Assembly: GCF_003933745.1 (NCBI RefSeq)
Contig: NZ_RSEB01000001.1
Span: 682,001 to 746,000 of the forward strand
Direction: 5' to 3'
Length of the DNA stretch: 64,000 bases
Source of the DNA: Glycomyces terrestris
GTDB lineage: Bacteria > Actinomycetota > Actinomycetes > Mycobacteriales > Micromonosporaceae
Positions 36,279-43,128 of this stretch are shown here, piece by piece. The first letter of the stretch is position 1. Every line of letters begins with the position of its first letter. Both the position numbers and the translations under genes were made by a program. The notes under the pieces were generated by a model that saw only the letters and a program-made list of their open reading frames with translations, ran no database searches and was not told the DNA's origin.

Positions 36279-36307
36279 TTGACACGGCGTGAACACGCTT
36301 CGTTAAC
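36279..36307 (+). promoter_or_regulatory. Sigma-70-type promoter of the DUF4188 gene
   Basis: TTGACA (36279-36284), exactly 17 bp, then GTTAAC (36302-36307). The RBS TTGGAGG follows at 36337-36343 before the GTG at 36351. Confidence 0.75.
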
Positions 36308-36350
36308 CTGGGGGGAGAGGCATTCCCGCTCACCCCTTGGAGGTCCTCAC

Positions 36351-36827
36351 GTGGCGAAGGTCAGGCCCGGACGCGTCGTGGTCGACTACGACGAGGACCT
36401 CGTGGTCTTCACGGTCGGCATGCGCGTCAACAAGTTCTGGAAGTTCGGCAAGTGGGTGCCGGTCTTCGCGTCGATGCCGCGGATGCTCCGCGAGCTCCGG
36501 GACCCCGAGCTGGGCCTGCTGGACTCGCGGACCATGGTCGGCGGCAGGGTGATCATGGTCGTCCAGTACTGGCGCAGCGAGGAGCACCTGGAGCGGTACG
36601 CGCACTCGCAGGCCCACGCCCACCGCGGCTTCTGGAAGTGGTTCAACCGCAACGTGAAGAGCAACGGCGACGTGGGCCTGTGGCACGAGCTGTACAAGGT
36701 GCCGGCGGGGGCGCACGAGACGTCGTACGTCAACATGCCGCCGTACGGGCTGGCGCGCGCCACCCGGGAGAAGGACGCGGCGCGCACCGACCCGGACGAC
36801 CACGACCACCGCCACGAGCCGGTGTAG
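36351..36827 (+). CDS. DUF4188 (monooxygenase-like) protein
   Basis: GTG 36351 with TTGGAGG seven bases upstream gives 158 residues. The DUF4188 landmarks are present: VRPGRVVVDYDEDLVVFTVGMRVNKFWKFGKW, MPRMLREL, GGRVIMVVQYWRS, EHLERYA, and GDVGLWHELY. This is a dimeric alpha-beta-barrel-like family named after weak similarity to monooxygenases and aldoxime dehydratases; its reaction is unknown. It has a good promoter of its own. Its stop lies seven bases from that of the convergent kinase-like gene. Confidence 0.85.
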   Translation: MAKVRPGRVVVDYDEDLVVFTVGMRVNKFWKFGKWVPVFASMPRMLRELRDPELGLLDSRTMVGGRVIMVVQYWRSEEHLERYAHSQAHAHRGFWKWFNRNVKSNGDVGLWHELYKVPAGAHETSYVNMPPYGLARATREKDAARTDPDDHDHRHEPV

Positions 36828-36834
36828 GCGGCGC

Positions 36835-37812
36835 CTAGCCGCGCAGGGCCGTGAAGTCCCGTTCGAGGGTGTCGGTGGCCCACTTCATCTGGTTCGCCTC
36901 CTGCTGGGGGTCGAAGCCGCGCACCTTGCACTCGGCGGCGAGGATGAGCATGATGTACGTCCGGTAGAGCGCGAGCCGGCGCTCCTCGGCCGCGGTCAGG
37001 GGCCGGCCCAGGAACCCGTCGACGGCCGCGGGGAACTCCTCCTCGGGGACCATCTGGAGCGACACGAGCTCGGCGATCGGGTCGCCGTAGAAGGCGCGCT
37101 CGCCGTCGATGAACGCCTCCAGGGCCCAGCGGGCGCCGTCGCGCTTGACGAAGATGTTGCCGTCCCACAGGTCGAAGTGGACGAGCGCGGGCCGGGTGAC
37201 CTCGTCGAGGAGGTCGCGCTCGGCGGCGAAGAGGGCGCGGAACTCGGCGGCGGGGCGCGGCAGCGGGGAGCCGTTCTCCTCGATGTCGTCGAGCACGTCG
37301 CCGGTCATCGCCAGGAACGACTCGGACCAGGTGGCGGCCATGGTGCGGCCGCTCCGGCGCGGGTAGCCGAAGTGCTCGCCGGTCACGGTCGCGTACTTGG
37401 CGGCCGCGGCGCCGATCTCCTTGCGCAGGGCCAGGAGCTGGTCCGCGGGGATCTCGGCGCGGACCTTCGGGAGCGGGACGCCGGCGAGGCGGTCGATGAT
37501 CATGACGCCGGCGTCGGGGTCGGCGGCCCACAGCTTCGGCATCGGCACGCCCGCCGCGAGGCCGCGCTCGAAGCACTCGATCTCGGTGGCCATGAGGTCG
37601 ACCTCGTAGCGCAGGAACTTGAGGTCCTTGTCGGGGGCGACCTTGACGACGACGTGGCGGCCGTCGGCGATCTCGAGGGCGTGGGCGGCGTTGAAGAACC
37701 CGTCCTTGAACTCCTCGTGGGCGGTGAACTCGAGGTCGGCGCCGAGGTGGGCGCGGACGAGGGCCTCGACGTCGGCGCGGGTGAGGCGGGGGCGGATCGC
37801 GACTTCATACAT
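36835..37812 (-). CDS. Phosphotransferase-family (APH-type) kinase
   Basis: 325 residues from ATG 37812. The APH/choline-kinase fold shows HVVVKVAPD (the Lys of the ATP site), a Brenner-type motif LVHFDLWDGNIFV with catalytic Asp and Asn (about residue 200), and the metal-binding Asp in AFIDGERAFYGDPIAEL. Such enzymes phosphorylate aminoglycosides, macrolides, homoserine or other small molecules. With no resistance context, a metabolic substrate is as likely. It is monocistronic. Confidence 0.88.
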   Translation of the reverse strand: MYEVAIRPRLTRADVEALVRAHLGADLEFTAHEEFKDGFFNAAHALEIADGRHVVVKVAPDKDLKFLRYEVDLMATEIECFERGLAAGVPMPKLWAADPDAGVMIIDRLAGVPLPKVRAEIPADQLLALRKEIGAAAAKYATVTGEHFGYPRRSGRTMAATWSESFLAMTGDVLDDIEENGSPLPRPAAEFRALFAAERDLLDEVTRPALVHFDLWDGNIFVKRDGARWALEAFIDGERAFYGDPIAELVSLQMVPEEEFPAAVDGFLGRPLTAAEERRLALYRTYIMLILAAECKVRGFDPQQEANQMKWATDTLERDFTALRG

Positions 37813-37861
37813 GGCGACATTCTCACCGCAGGGCGAGCGCTCCCGCAACCGCGTTCTTACG

Positions 37862-37897
37862 CGGTGCGGCGCGGGCCCGCGGGCCCGCGCCGCACCG
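37862..37897 (-). terminator. Terminator downstream of pspA
   Basis: A near-perfect 17-bp palindrome (37862-37878 with 37881-37897). In practice about 15 pairs with a small loop. Confidence 0.8.
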
Positions 37898-37908
37898 GAG
37901 CAGGGTGC

Positions 37909-38622
37909 TCAGCCGGCCTTGAGGGCCGCGAGGCGGGCCTCGATGTCGGCCTCGTCGCCGACGCTCTCGAGGTCCTCGAACTGCTTGTCGAGGGAGGACA
38001 TCGCGAGCTCCTGGTGGCCGCGGACCTTCGCCTCCTCGCGGCGGACCTTGTCCTCGAAGCGGCTGACCTCGCTGAGCGGGTCCATGACGTCGATGCTGCC
38101 GATCGCCTCGTTGACCTTCTGCTGGGCCTCGGCGGTCTTGGCGCGCGCGGCGAGGCTGGTGCGCTTGGACTGGAGCTCGGCGAGCTTGTCCTTCATCTGG
38201 CCCAGGCCGGTCTTGAGCCGGTCGACGACCTCCTGCTGGCTCTTGATGAGCGGCTCCTCGCCGGCCATCTCCTTCTCGACGGCGATCTGCTTGCCGAGGG
38301 CGACCTTGGCGAGGTCGTCGAACCGGTCGGCCTCGGCGGTGCTTCCCTCGGCGCGGAGCCGGTCGGCCTTCTGACTGGCGCTCTTGGCCTTCGCGCCCCA
38401 CTCCTCGGCGGCCCGCCGGTCGGCGGCGTAGTCCTCCTCCATCAGCCGCAGGTTGCCGATGGTCTCGGCGATGGCGTTCTCGGCGTCCACGATGCTGTTC
38501 TTGTAGTCGCGCTCGATCTGGGCGAGCATCTTCGCGGGGTCCTCGGCGTTGTCGATGGCGTCGTTGACGTTGGCCTTGACGAGCTGCGAGATGCGCCCGA
38601 AGATCGACTGCTTCTTCGACAT
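37909..38622 (-). CDS. pspA: PspA/IM30-family protein
   Basis: ATG 38622 follows AGGAGTGG. The 237-residue protein is nearly all helix. It opens with SIFGRISQLVKANVNDAIDNAEDP, the N-terminal amphipathic helix and signature of PspA/IM30. LAQIERDYKNSIVDAENAIAET and long coiled coils follow. PspA/Vipp1 proteins form ESCRT-III-like rods on damaged membranes. It is directly downstream (56 bp) of a TPM-domain membrane protein on the same strand, and the two probably share an envelope-stress role and an operon. Confidence 0.95.
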   Translation of the reverse strand: MSKKQSIFGRISQLVKANVNDAIDNAEDPAKMLAQIERDYKNSIVDAENAIAETIGNLRLMEEDYAADRRAAEEWGAKAKSASQKADRLRAEGSTAEADRFDDLAKVALGKQIAVEKEMAGEEPLIKSQQEVVDRLKTGLGQMKDKLAELQSKRTSLAARAKTAEAQQKVNEAIGSIDVMDPLSEVSRFEDKVRREEAKVRGHQELAMSSLDKQFEDLESVGDEADIEARLAALKAG

Positions 38623-38678
38623 TGGTCCACTCCTGTCTCGAGACTGGCTGCGTTGGGTCAGAGGGCTGCGCCCCGGGT

Positions 38679-40682
38679 TCAGAACCGGCCCCCACCCCCT
38701 CGCCTGCCGCGGGTGCCCGCGCCGCCGAACGAGCCGGGCCCGCGGCGGCCTCCGCCGCCGCTGAACCCGCCGCCGAAGCCGCCCGGGCCCCGGCCGCCGC
38801 CCCCGCCGAGGATCTGGCCGAGCAGGATGCCCCCGAGCATCGCGCCCGCGTTGCCGCCCATGGGCGAGCCGCCCTTGTTCGGGTTCGAGGGGGCCAGGTA
38901 GCCCTGGACGTCCTGCTGGGCGAGCTGGGACGCGGTGTTCGCGAGCTGGTCGGCGCGCTGCGCGAGCGCGAGCGCCTGCACCGGGTCCGAGTCGGCGAGC
39001 GCGCGGGCCTGCGCGAGCTGCTGCTTGGCCTCGTTCAGGCGGGTGCGGGCCTCGGGGCCGACCGCGCCGCGGTTGGTGGTCACGTAGTCCTCGACGGCGG
39101 CCGCGGTGCTCTGCGCGGACAGGAGCATCTGCTGGAGCTGGGCCTTCGCCTTCTGCGCGTTCGCCACGGCCCCTTCGAGGGCGCGGACCTCCCGGTCGAG
39201 GTCGAGGGAGGCCTGCTCGACGCGGCCGGTGGCGGCGAGGGGGTCGACCGGGTGGGCCTGGGCCCTGACGCCGGCGATGGCGGACCTGAGGTCCGCGGCC
39301 TTCGCGGCGACGGCCTGTCCGCCCTGGGCGGCGGCGAGGCGCTCGGCGTCGGCGGCGTCCTGCTCGGCCTCGGCGAGGACGCCGGGAAGCTGGGCGGCGG
39401 CCTGGTCGAGCTCGCCCGCGCGGCGCACGACGGCGGCGGCCATCTGCTCGGCCTGGCCCACGGCCTCCTCGGCGGCGCGCAGGAGCACTGCGGCCTTCCC
39501 GCCGTCGTCGGCGGCCACGGCCTCGTCGGCCGCGGCGAGCTGCTCCGCGGCGAAGCGGAGGCGGTCGGCGGCGTTGCCGGGGAAGTCCTTGACGGGCGCG
39601 GCCGCGGAGGCAGGATAGGCGGTGCCCATGGCGGCCAAGGCGTTCCGGGCCGCGTCGAGGTCGACCTCGGCGGCGCGCCGCTTGAGGGCGGCGACGGCCT
39701 CGGGGGCCCGGCGGCCGAGGTCGCGGAGCGCGTCGAAGTCGTCGGCGACGGCGTCGAGGTCGGCGTTGGCCTTGGTGAGGCGGTCGATGACGTCGGCGAG
39801 CATCCGGCGGCGCTCGTCCTCGGACTCGGGCCGGTCGTCGTCGAGGAGCTGCCTGGTGCGGAACGACGCCGTCAGCTGCTCCTTGGCACCCGCGAGGGCC
39901 GCGGTGAACCGGCCGGTGGCCTCGTCGCCGAACTCGGCGACGGCGAAGCCGAGCTCCTGCTCGCTGGTGCGGATCGCGTCGTCGGTCTCGACCAGGAGTC
40001 GGTTGGCCTCGCTGTTGAGGTCCTCGGTGGACCGCTGCGGGGCGCCTCCTCCTCCCCCGCCGCCGGCCGCGGCGGGCCGCCGCCTGCGGCGGCGCATCCA
40101 GAGGACGGCGCCGACGGCGAGCGCGGCCACGACGAGGAGGCACAGGACGACGCCGAACCAGTTGGCGCCGCCCGAGCCGGAGCCGGCGACGTCGCCGCCT
40201 TCGTACGCGGCCTCGTACCCGGCGGCGGCGTCGATCGCGGCCTGGGCCCAGTCGCCGTCCTCGAGCCGCGGTTCGACGACGCTCGCGGCGACCTCGTTCA
40301 GCTGGGCGTCGGTGAGCGGGAACGCGGCGTCGACCGACCAGGTGTAGCGGCGCTCGCCGGTGGCGACGGCGAGGAGGAGGTCCTGGGAGCCGAGTCCGGA
40401 GTCGACGGCGCTGGTGTCGGCCCAGGTCTGCGGCGAGTACGGGTCGAAGCCGTCCACGTAGGCGACGTACAGGCCGATGCCGGTGGCGGAGCGGAGGTCG
40501 GCGATCGCCTCCTCGACCTCGCCGCGGCGGTCGCCGAGCGCGTCGACCTGGTCGGTGACGGGGCCGGACAGGGCCACCGGGGCGGCGGCGGGTGCGGCGG
40601 ACGGCGGGAGGAGGACGGCGGCGAACGCCGCCGCGATCAGTGCCGCGGCGGCGCGCCTGGCCGTGCTGCCGGTTCGATTCAT
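38679..40682 (-). CDS. TPM-domain membrane protein with long coiled-coil region
   Basis: 667 residues from ATG 40682 (GTG 40694 would add four). A signal peptide ends near SAAPAAA. A TPM domain follows (about residues 40-160, with VDALGDRRGEVEEAIADL and VAVATGERRY-type motifs), then a membrane helix (FGVVLCLLVVAALAVGAVLW) and a basic Arg tract. About 400 residues of Ala/Leu/Glu coiled coil come next, and the C-terminus is Gly/Arg-rich (GGGRGPGGFGGGFSGGGG). TPM modules occur in proteins linked to photosystem or membrane-protein turnover in plants and cyanobacteria, and to PspA in actinobacteria. It is paired with pspA downstream. Confidence 0.85.
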   Translation of the reverse strand: MNRTGSTARRAAAALIAAAFAAVLLPPSAAPAAAPVALSGPVTDQVDALGDRRGEVEEAIADLRSATGIGLYVAYVDGFDPYSPQTWADTSAVDSGLGSQDLLLAVATGERRYTWSVDAAFPLTDAQLNEVAASVVEPRLEDGDWAQAAIDAAAGYEAAYEGGDVAGSGSGGANWFGVVLCLLVVAALAVGAVLWMRRRRRRPAAAGGGGGGGAPQRSTEDLNSEANRLLVETDDAIRTSEQELGFAVAEFGDEATGRFTAALAGAKEQLTASFRTRQLLDDDRPESEDERRRMLADVIDRLTKANADLDAVADDFDALRDLGRRAPEAVAALKRRAAEVDLDAARNALAAMGTAYPASAAAPVKDFPGNAADRLRFAAEQLAAADEAVAADDGGKAAVLLRAAEEAVGQAEQMAAAVVRRAGELDQAAAQLPGVLAEAEQDAADAERLAAAQGGQAVAAKAADLRSAIAGVRAQAHPVDPLAATGRVEQASLDLDREVRALEGAVANAQKAKAQLQQMLLSAQSTAAAVEDYVTTNRGAVGPEARTRLNEAKQQLAQARALADSDPVQALALAQRADQLANTASQLAQQDVQGYLAPSNPNKGGSPMGGNAGAMLGGILLGQILGGGGGRGPGGFGGGFSGGGGRRGPGSFGGAGTRGRRGGGGRF

Positions 40683-40846
40683 CGCTGACCGCACCCCGTC
40701 CGATCGGAAACGAAGTCAGTCTAGGAGCGCGTCGTCGCAGGTAAGGCGCTTTCTGCGGATTCCTCGGGCCGCGAGGCGACCCCGATAGAGCAGTGACGCC
40801 GGTCACGGCCGAAATATTCGCCGCGGCTCCGGCGTCTTTAGAGTCG

Positions 40847-40873
40847 TTAGCACTCAACACCCGAGAGTGCTAA
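40847..40873 (+). promoter_or_regulatory. CIRCE element (HrcA operator)
   Basis: TTAGCACTC-N9-GAGTGCTAA, a perfect match to the CIRCE consensus. It lies 24 bp upstream of the hsp20 start. hrcA itself is not in the window. Confidence 0.95.
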
Positions 40874-40896
40874 TCGTGAGGGACAAGGAGACCACC

Positions 40897-41358
40897 ATGA
40901 TCGTTCGCTACCAGCACCCCTATGCGGCGTTCCGGCAGTTCGACCGCGAGTTCGAGCGCCTCGTCCGACTCGGCTTCGGCCAGCGCGCCGTGCAGTACTC
41001 GCTGCGCGCCGACGTCTACACCGAAGGCGAGGACCTGGTCGTCCGCGCCGCGGTCCCCGGCGTCAGCGCCGAGGACGTGACGGTCGAGCTCGAAGGCCGG
41101 CGCCTGTCGGTCACCGCCGAGCGCAAGGCCCGCGAGTCCGCCGAGGGCGACCGCTACCTCGTGCGCGGCCTCGCCTCCGGTTCGTTCCGCCGCGAGTTCA
41201 CCCTCCCGGAGGGCACGACCGCCGAGCAGCTGAGCGCCGAGGTCGCCGACGGCATCCTGACCGTCCGCGTCGCCGGAGCGGTCACGCCCGCCCCGGAGGC
41301 GCAGCGGATTCCCGTCAAGGGCGCGCCGGTCGAGATCGAGGCCTCGGACGCCGAGTAG
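40897..41358 (+). CDS. Hsp20/alpha-crystallin small heat-shock protein
   Basis: ATG 40897 with AAGGAG (40885-40890). The 153-residue protein has an N-terminal arm and the alpha-crystallin domain, with LVVRAAVPGVSAEDVTVELEG, FRREFTLPEG, and GILTVRVA (I-x-V variant of the C-terminal motif). It is a holdase chaperone that prevents aggregation. The perfect CIRCE upstream means it belongs to the HrcA regulon, as groESL does. Confidence 0.95.
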   Translation: MIVRYQHPYAAFRQFDREFERLVRLGFGQRAVQYSLRADVYTEGEDLVVRAAVPGVSAEDVTVELEGRRLSVTAERKARESAEGDRYLVRGLASGSFRREFTLPEGTTAEQLSAEVADGILTVRVAGAVTPAPEAQRIPVKGAPVEIEASDAE

Positions 41359-41372
41359 CCCGTATCGACAGT

Positions 41373-41402
41373 GAACGGCCCCGGGTCGCCCCGGGGCCGT
41401 TC
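41373..41402. terminator. Bidirectional terminator between hsp20 and udgX
   Basis: Perfect 13-bp stem (41373-41385 with 41390-41402), loop TCGC. Confidence 0.85.
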
Positions 41403-41410
41403 GCGCGTCC

Positions 41411-42055
41411 TCAGTCTCCGGCCTTCGCGGCCGCTTTGCGCAGGTCGGCGGTGAACGCGGCCAGCGCCTCGTCCCGGTCGGCGCCCTGGAGGCGGATGAC
41501 CGAGGAGGGGTGGACGGTCGCCAGGAACGCGCACGGCTCGCCGCCGAGGTCGAGGTCGAAGCATTCGCCGCGCTGGGCGCTGACGCGGAAGTCGGGTCCC
41601 ATGAGCGACTGGGCGGCGGTCGCGCCGAGGGCGACGACGAGCGCGGGCGCGACGGCGGCGAGCTCGGCGGTGAGCCACGGGCGGCACGCGACCGTCTCGG
41701 TGCGGCCGGGCTTCTTGTGGAGGCGGCGGCCGCTGCGCTCGGACCACGTGAACTTGAAGTGCTTCACGGCGTTGGTGAGGTAGATGCGGTCGCGGTCGAT
41801 GCCGGCGTCCGCGAGGGCCTGGTCGAGGAGGCGCCCGGCGGGGCCGACGAACGGCTCGCCTTCGCGGTCCTCGACGTCGCCGGGCTGCTCGCCGACCATG
41901 AACAGGCGGGCGTCGGCGGGGCCCTCGCCGAACACGGTCTGGGTGGCGTCCTGGTACAGGTCGCAGCCTTCGCAGTCGCGGGCCGCCCGGCGCAGCTCCG
42001 CGATCCCGGCGCCCTCCGGCACCCAGTGCTCGGCGCCGGGCGCCCGTCGTGCCAT
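41411..42055 (-). CDS. UdgX-type uracil-DNA glycosylase
   Basis: 214 residues from ATG 42055. It has the family-4-like UDG start (CDLYQDATQTVFGEGPADARLFMVGEQPG) with Fe-S Cys residues (CEGC). The UdgX-specific stretch is HFKFTWSERSGRRLHKKP, where the His of the (K)RR(I/L)H loop is the residue that forms a covalent bond with the deoxyribose after uracil removal. LATVHPSSVIRL is also conserved. UdgX removes uracil and remains covalently trapped on the abasic site. It is followed on the same strand, 86 bp downstream of the TPR-like gene. Confidence 0.9.
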   Translation of the reverse strand: MARRAPGAEHWVPEGAGIAELRRAARDCEGCDLYQDATQTVFGEGPADARLFMVGEQPGDVEDREGEPFVGPAGRLLDQALADAGIDRDRIYLTNAVKHFKFTWSERSGRRLHKKPGRTETVACRPWLTAELAAVAPALVVALGATAAQSLMGPDFRVSAQRGECFDLDLGGEPCAFLATVHPSSVIRLQGADRDEALAAFTADLRKAAAKAGD

Positions 42056-42141
42056 GTCCTCGCCCCCGATCGGTGTCCGGGGCGGGATACCCGCGTCGCG
42101 GGGCGGCGAACATGGCGCCCGGGCGGGCCGGGCGCCGTGCC

Positions 42142-42576
42142 CTACTCGGCGGCCGTGACGCCGAAGGCGGCGGCCATGCGCTTCCAGGACGCGGCCTCGT
42201 CGTGGCGGCCCTGGCGCTCCAGGGTGCGGGCCAGCAGGAGGTGCGCGTAGTGCTCGACCGGGTCGCGGTCGATGACCTCGCGCAGCTGCTCCTCGGCGCG
42301 GCGCAGCTGCGCGGAGTGGTAGTAGGCGCGGGCGAGCAGGAGCCGGGGCCCGGTCGGCCCGGGGTCCTCGGCGACGATCGCGGCCAGGAGGTTCGCGGCG
42401 CCGATGTAGTCCCGGGCGTCGAAGCGGGCGTTCGCGCGCTCCCAGCGCTCGAAGGGCCCCTCCTCGCGGGGCGCCGGGACGCCGCCGGGCGCGACCCCGT
42501 CGAACAGGTGCGTCGCGGCCACCCAGCGGTCCGGGGCGGCCTCGCCGCTCGGCAGGAAGTCGTTGAAGTCGGTCAT
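42142..42576 (-). CDS. Tetratricopeptide-like protein
   Basis: 144 residues from ATG 42576, preceded by GAAGGAGGG. It has one N-terminal linker and two or three TPR-like helix pairs (NARFDARDYIGAANLLAAIV; LLLARAYYHSAQLRRAEEQLREVI; HLLLARTLERQGRHDEAASW). There is no catalytic motif, so it is probably an adaptor. The conserved neighbour in actinomycetes is not known to me. It is probably in one unit with the downstream udgX. Confidence 0.8.
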   Translation of the reverse strand: MTDFNDFLPSGEAAPDRWVAATHLFDGVAPGGVPAPREEGPFERWERANARFDARDYIGAANLLAAIVAEDPGPTGPRLLLARAYYHSAQLRRAEEQLREVIDRDPVEHYAHLLLARTLERQGRHDEAASWKRMAAAFGVTAAE

Positions 42577-42660
42577 CGGTCCCTCCTTCGGCCCGGATCG
42601 ACGACGTGTCGGTCAGCGGCCCCAACGCGGCCGGGCGCGCGGCTATTCCCCGGGGAAACG

Positions 42661-42688
42661 GAAGAAGCCCGGTCGCCCGGGCTTCTTC
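42661..42688 (-). terminator. Terminator of tRNA-Cys
   Basis: Perfect 12-bp stem GAAGAAGCCCGG/CCGGGCTTCTTC with loop TCGC, downstream of the tRNA on the minus strand. Confidence 0.85.
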
Positions 42689-42705
42689 GCTGAACCATCG
42701 AATTG

Positions 42706-42776
42706 AGGTGGGTACGGGAGTCGAACCCGTGTATACGGCTTTGCAGGCCGCTGCCTCGCCACTCGGCCAACCCACC
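42706..42776 (-). tRNA. tRNA-Cys(GCA)
   Basis: A 71-nt cloverleaf: acceptor GGTGGGT/ACCCACC, anticodon loop CTGCAAA (anticodon GCA), T loop TTCGACT. CCA is not encoded. Confidence 0.95.
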
Positions 42777-42790
42777 CTGATGTGACGAAA

Positions 42791-42813
42791 GCCCAGGCCT
42801 TATGAGCCTGGGC
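42791..42813 (-). terminator. Terminator of tRNA-Val
   Basis: Perfect 8-bp stem GCCCAGGC/GCCTGGGC, 7-nt loop, then TTTCG on the minus strand. Confidence 0.75.
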
Positions 42814-42826
42814 TCGCGCACTTCGG

Positions 42827-42898
42827 TGGACGATACTGGGATTGAACCAGTGACCTCTCCCGTGTCAGGGGAGTGCTCTCCCGCTGAGCTAATCGTCC
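42827..42898 (-). tRNA. tRNA-Val(GAC)
   Basis: A 72-nt cloverleaf: acceptor GGACGAT/ATCGTCC, anticodon loop CCTGACA (anticodon GAC), T loop TTCAATC. Confidence 0.95.
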
Positions 42899-42921
42899 GG
42901 GAGGCGCTCTTTCGAGCTCCG

Positions 42922-42994
42922 AGCGGACGACCGGGATCGAACCGGCGACCTACACCTTGGCAAGGTGTCGCGCTACCAACTGCGCTACGTCCGC
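42922..42994 (-). tRNA. tRNA-Gly(GCC)
   Basis: 73 nt, identical to the gene at 31952-32024, with anticodon GCC in loop TTGCCAA. First of the tRNA-Gly/Val/Cys cluster. Confidence 0.95.
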
Positions 42995-43128
42995 ATGTCT
43001 TCCAGGAGTTCTTCCGTTCCCCCGGCGACGGGATAGAACTTTACCCAACCCCGACAGGAGCGTCCACCGGGGGGTCGGGCCTTCCGGCTTCGGGGCGCGT
43101 TGTCGCAGCGCTCTGGCAGAATCCTCCC

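Noticed and set aside
36279..36307. Divergent promoter shared by phosphoketolase and DUF4188
   Set aside because: The phosphoketolase gene ends at 36235 on the same strand; the promoter serves only the downstream gene.
37909..40860. 983-residue minus-strand frame upstream of pspA
   Set aside because: The extension is an out-of-frame reading of the TPM gene. PspA starts at ATG 38622 with a good ribosome site and the correct N-terminus.
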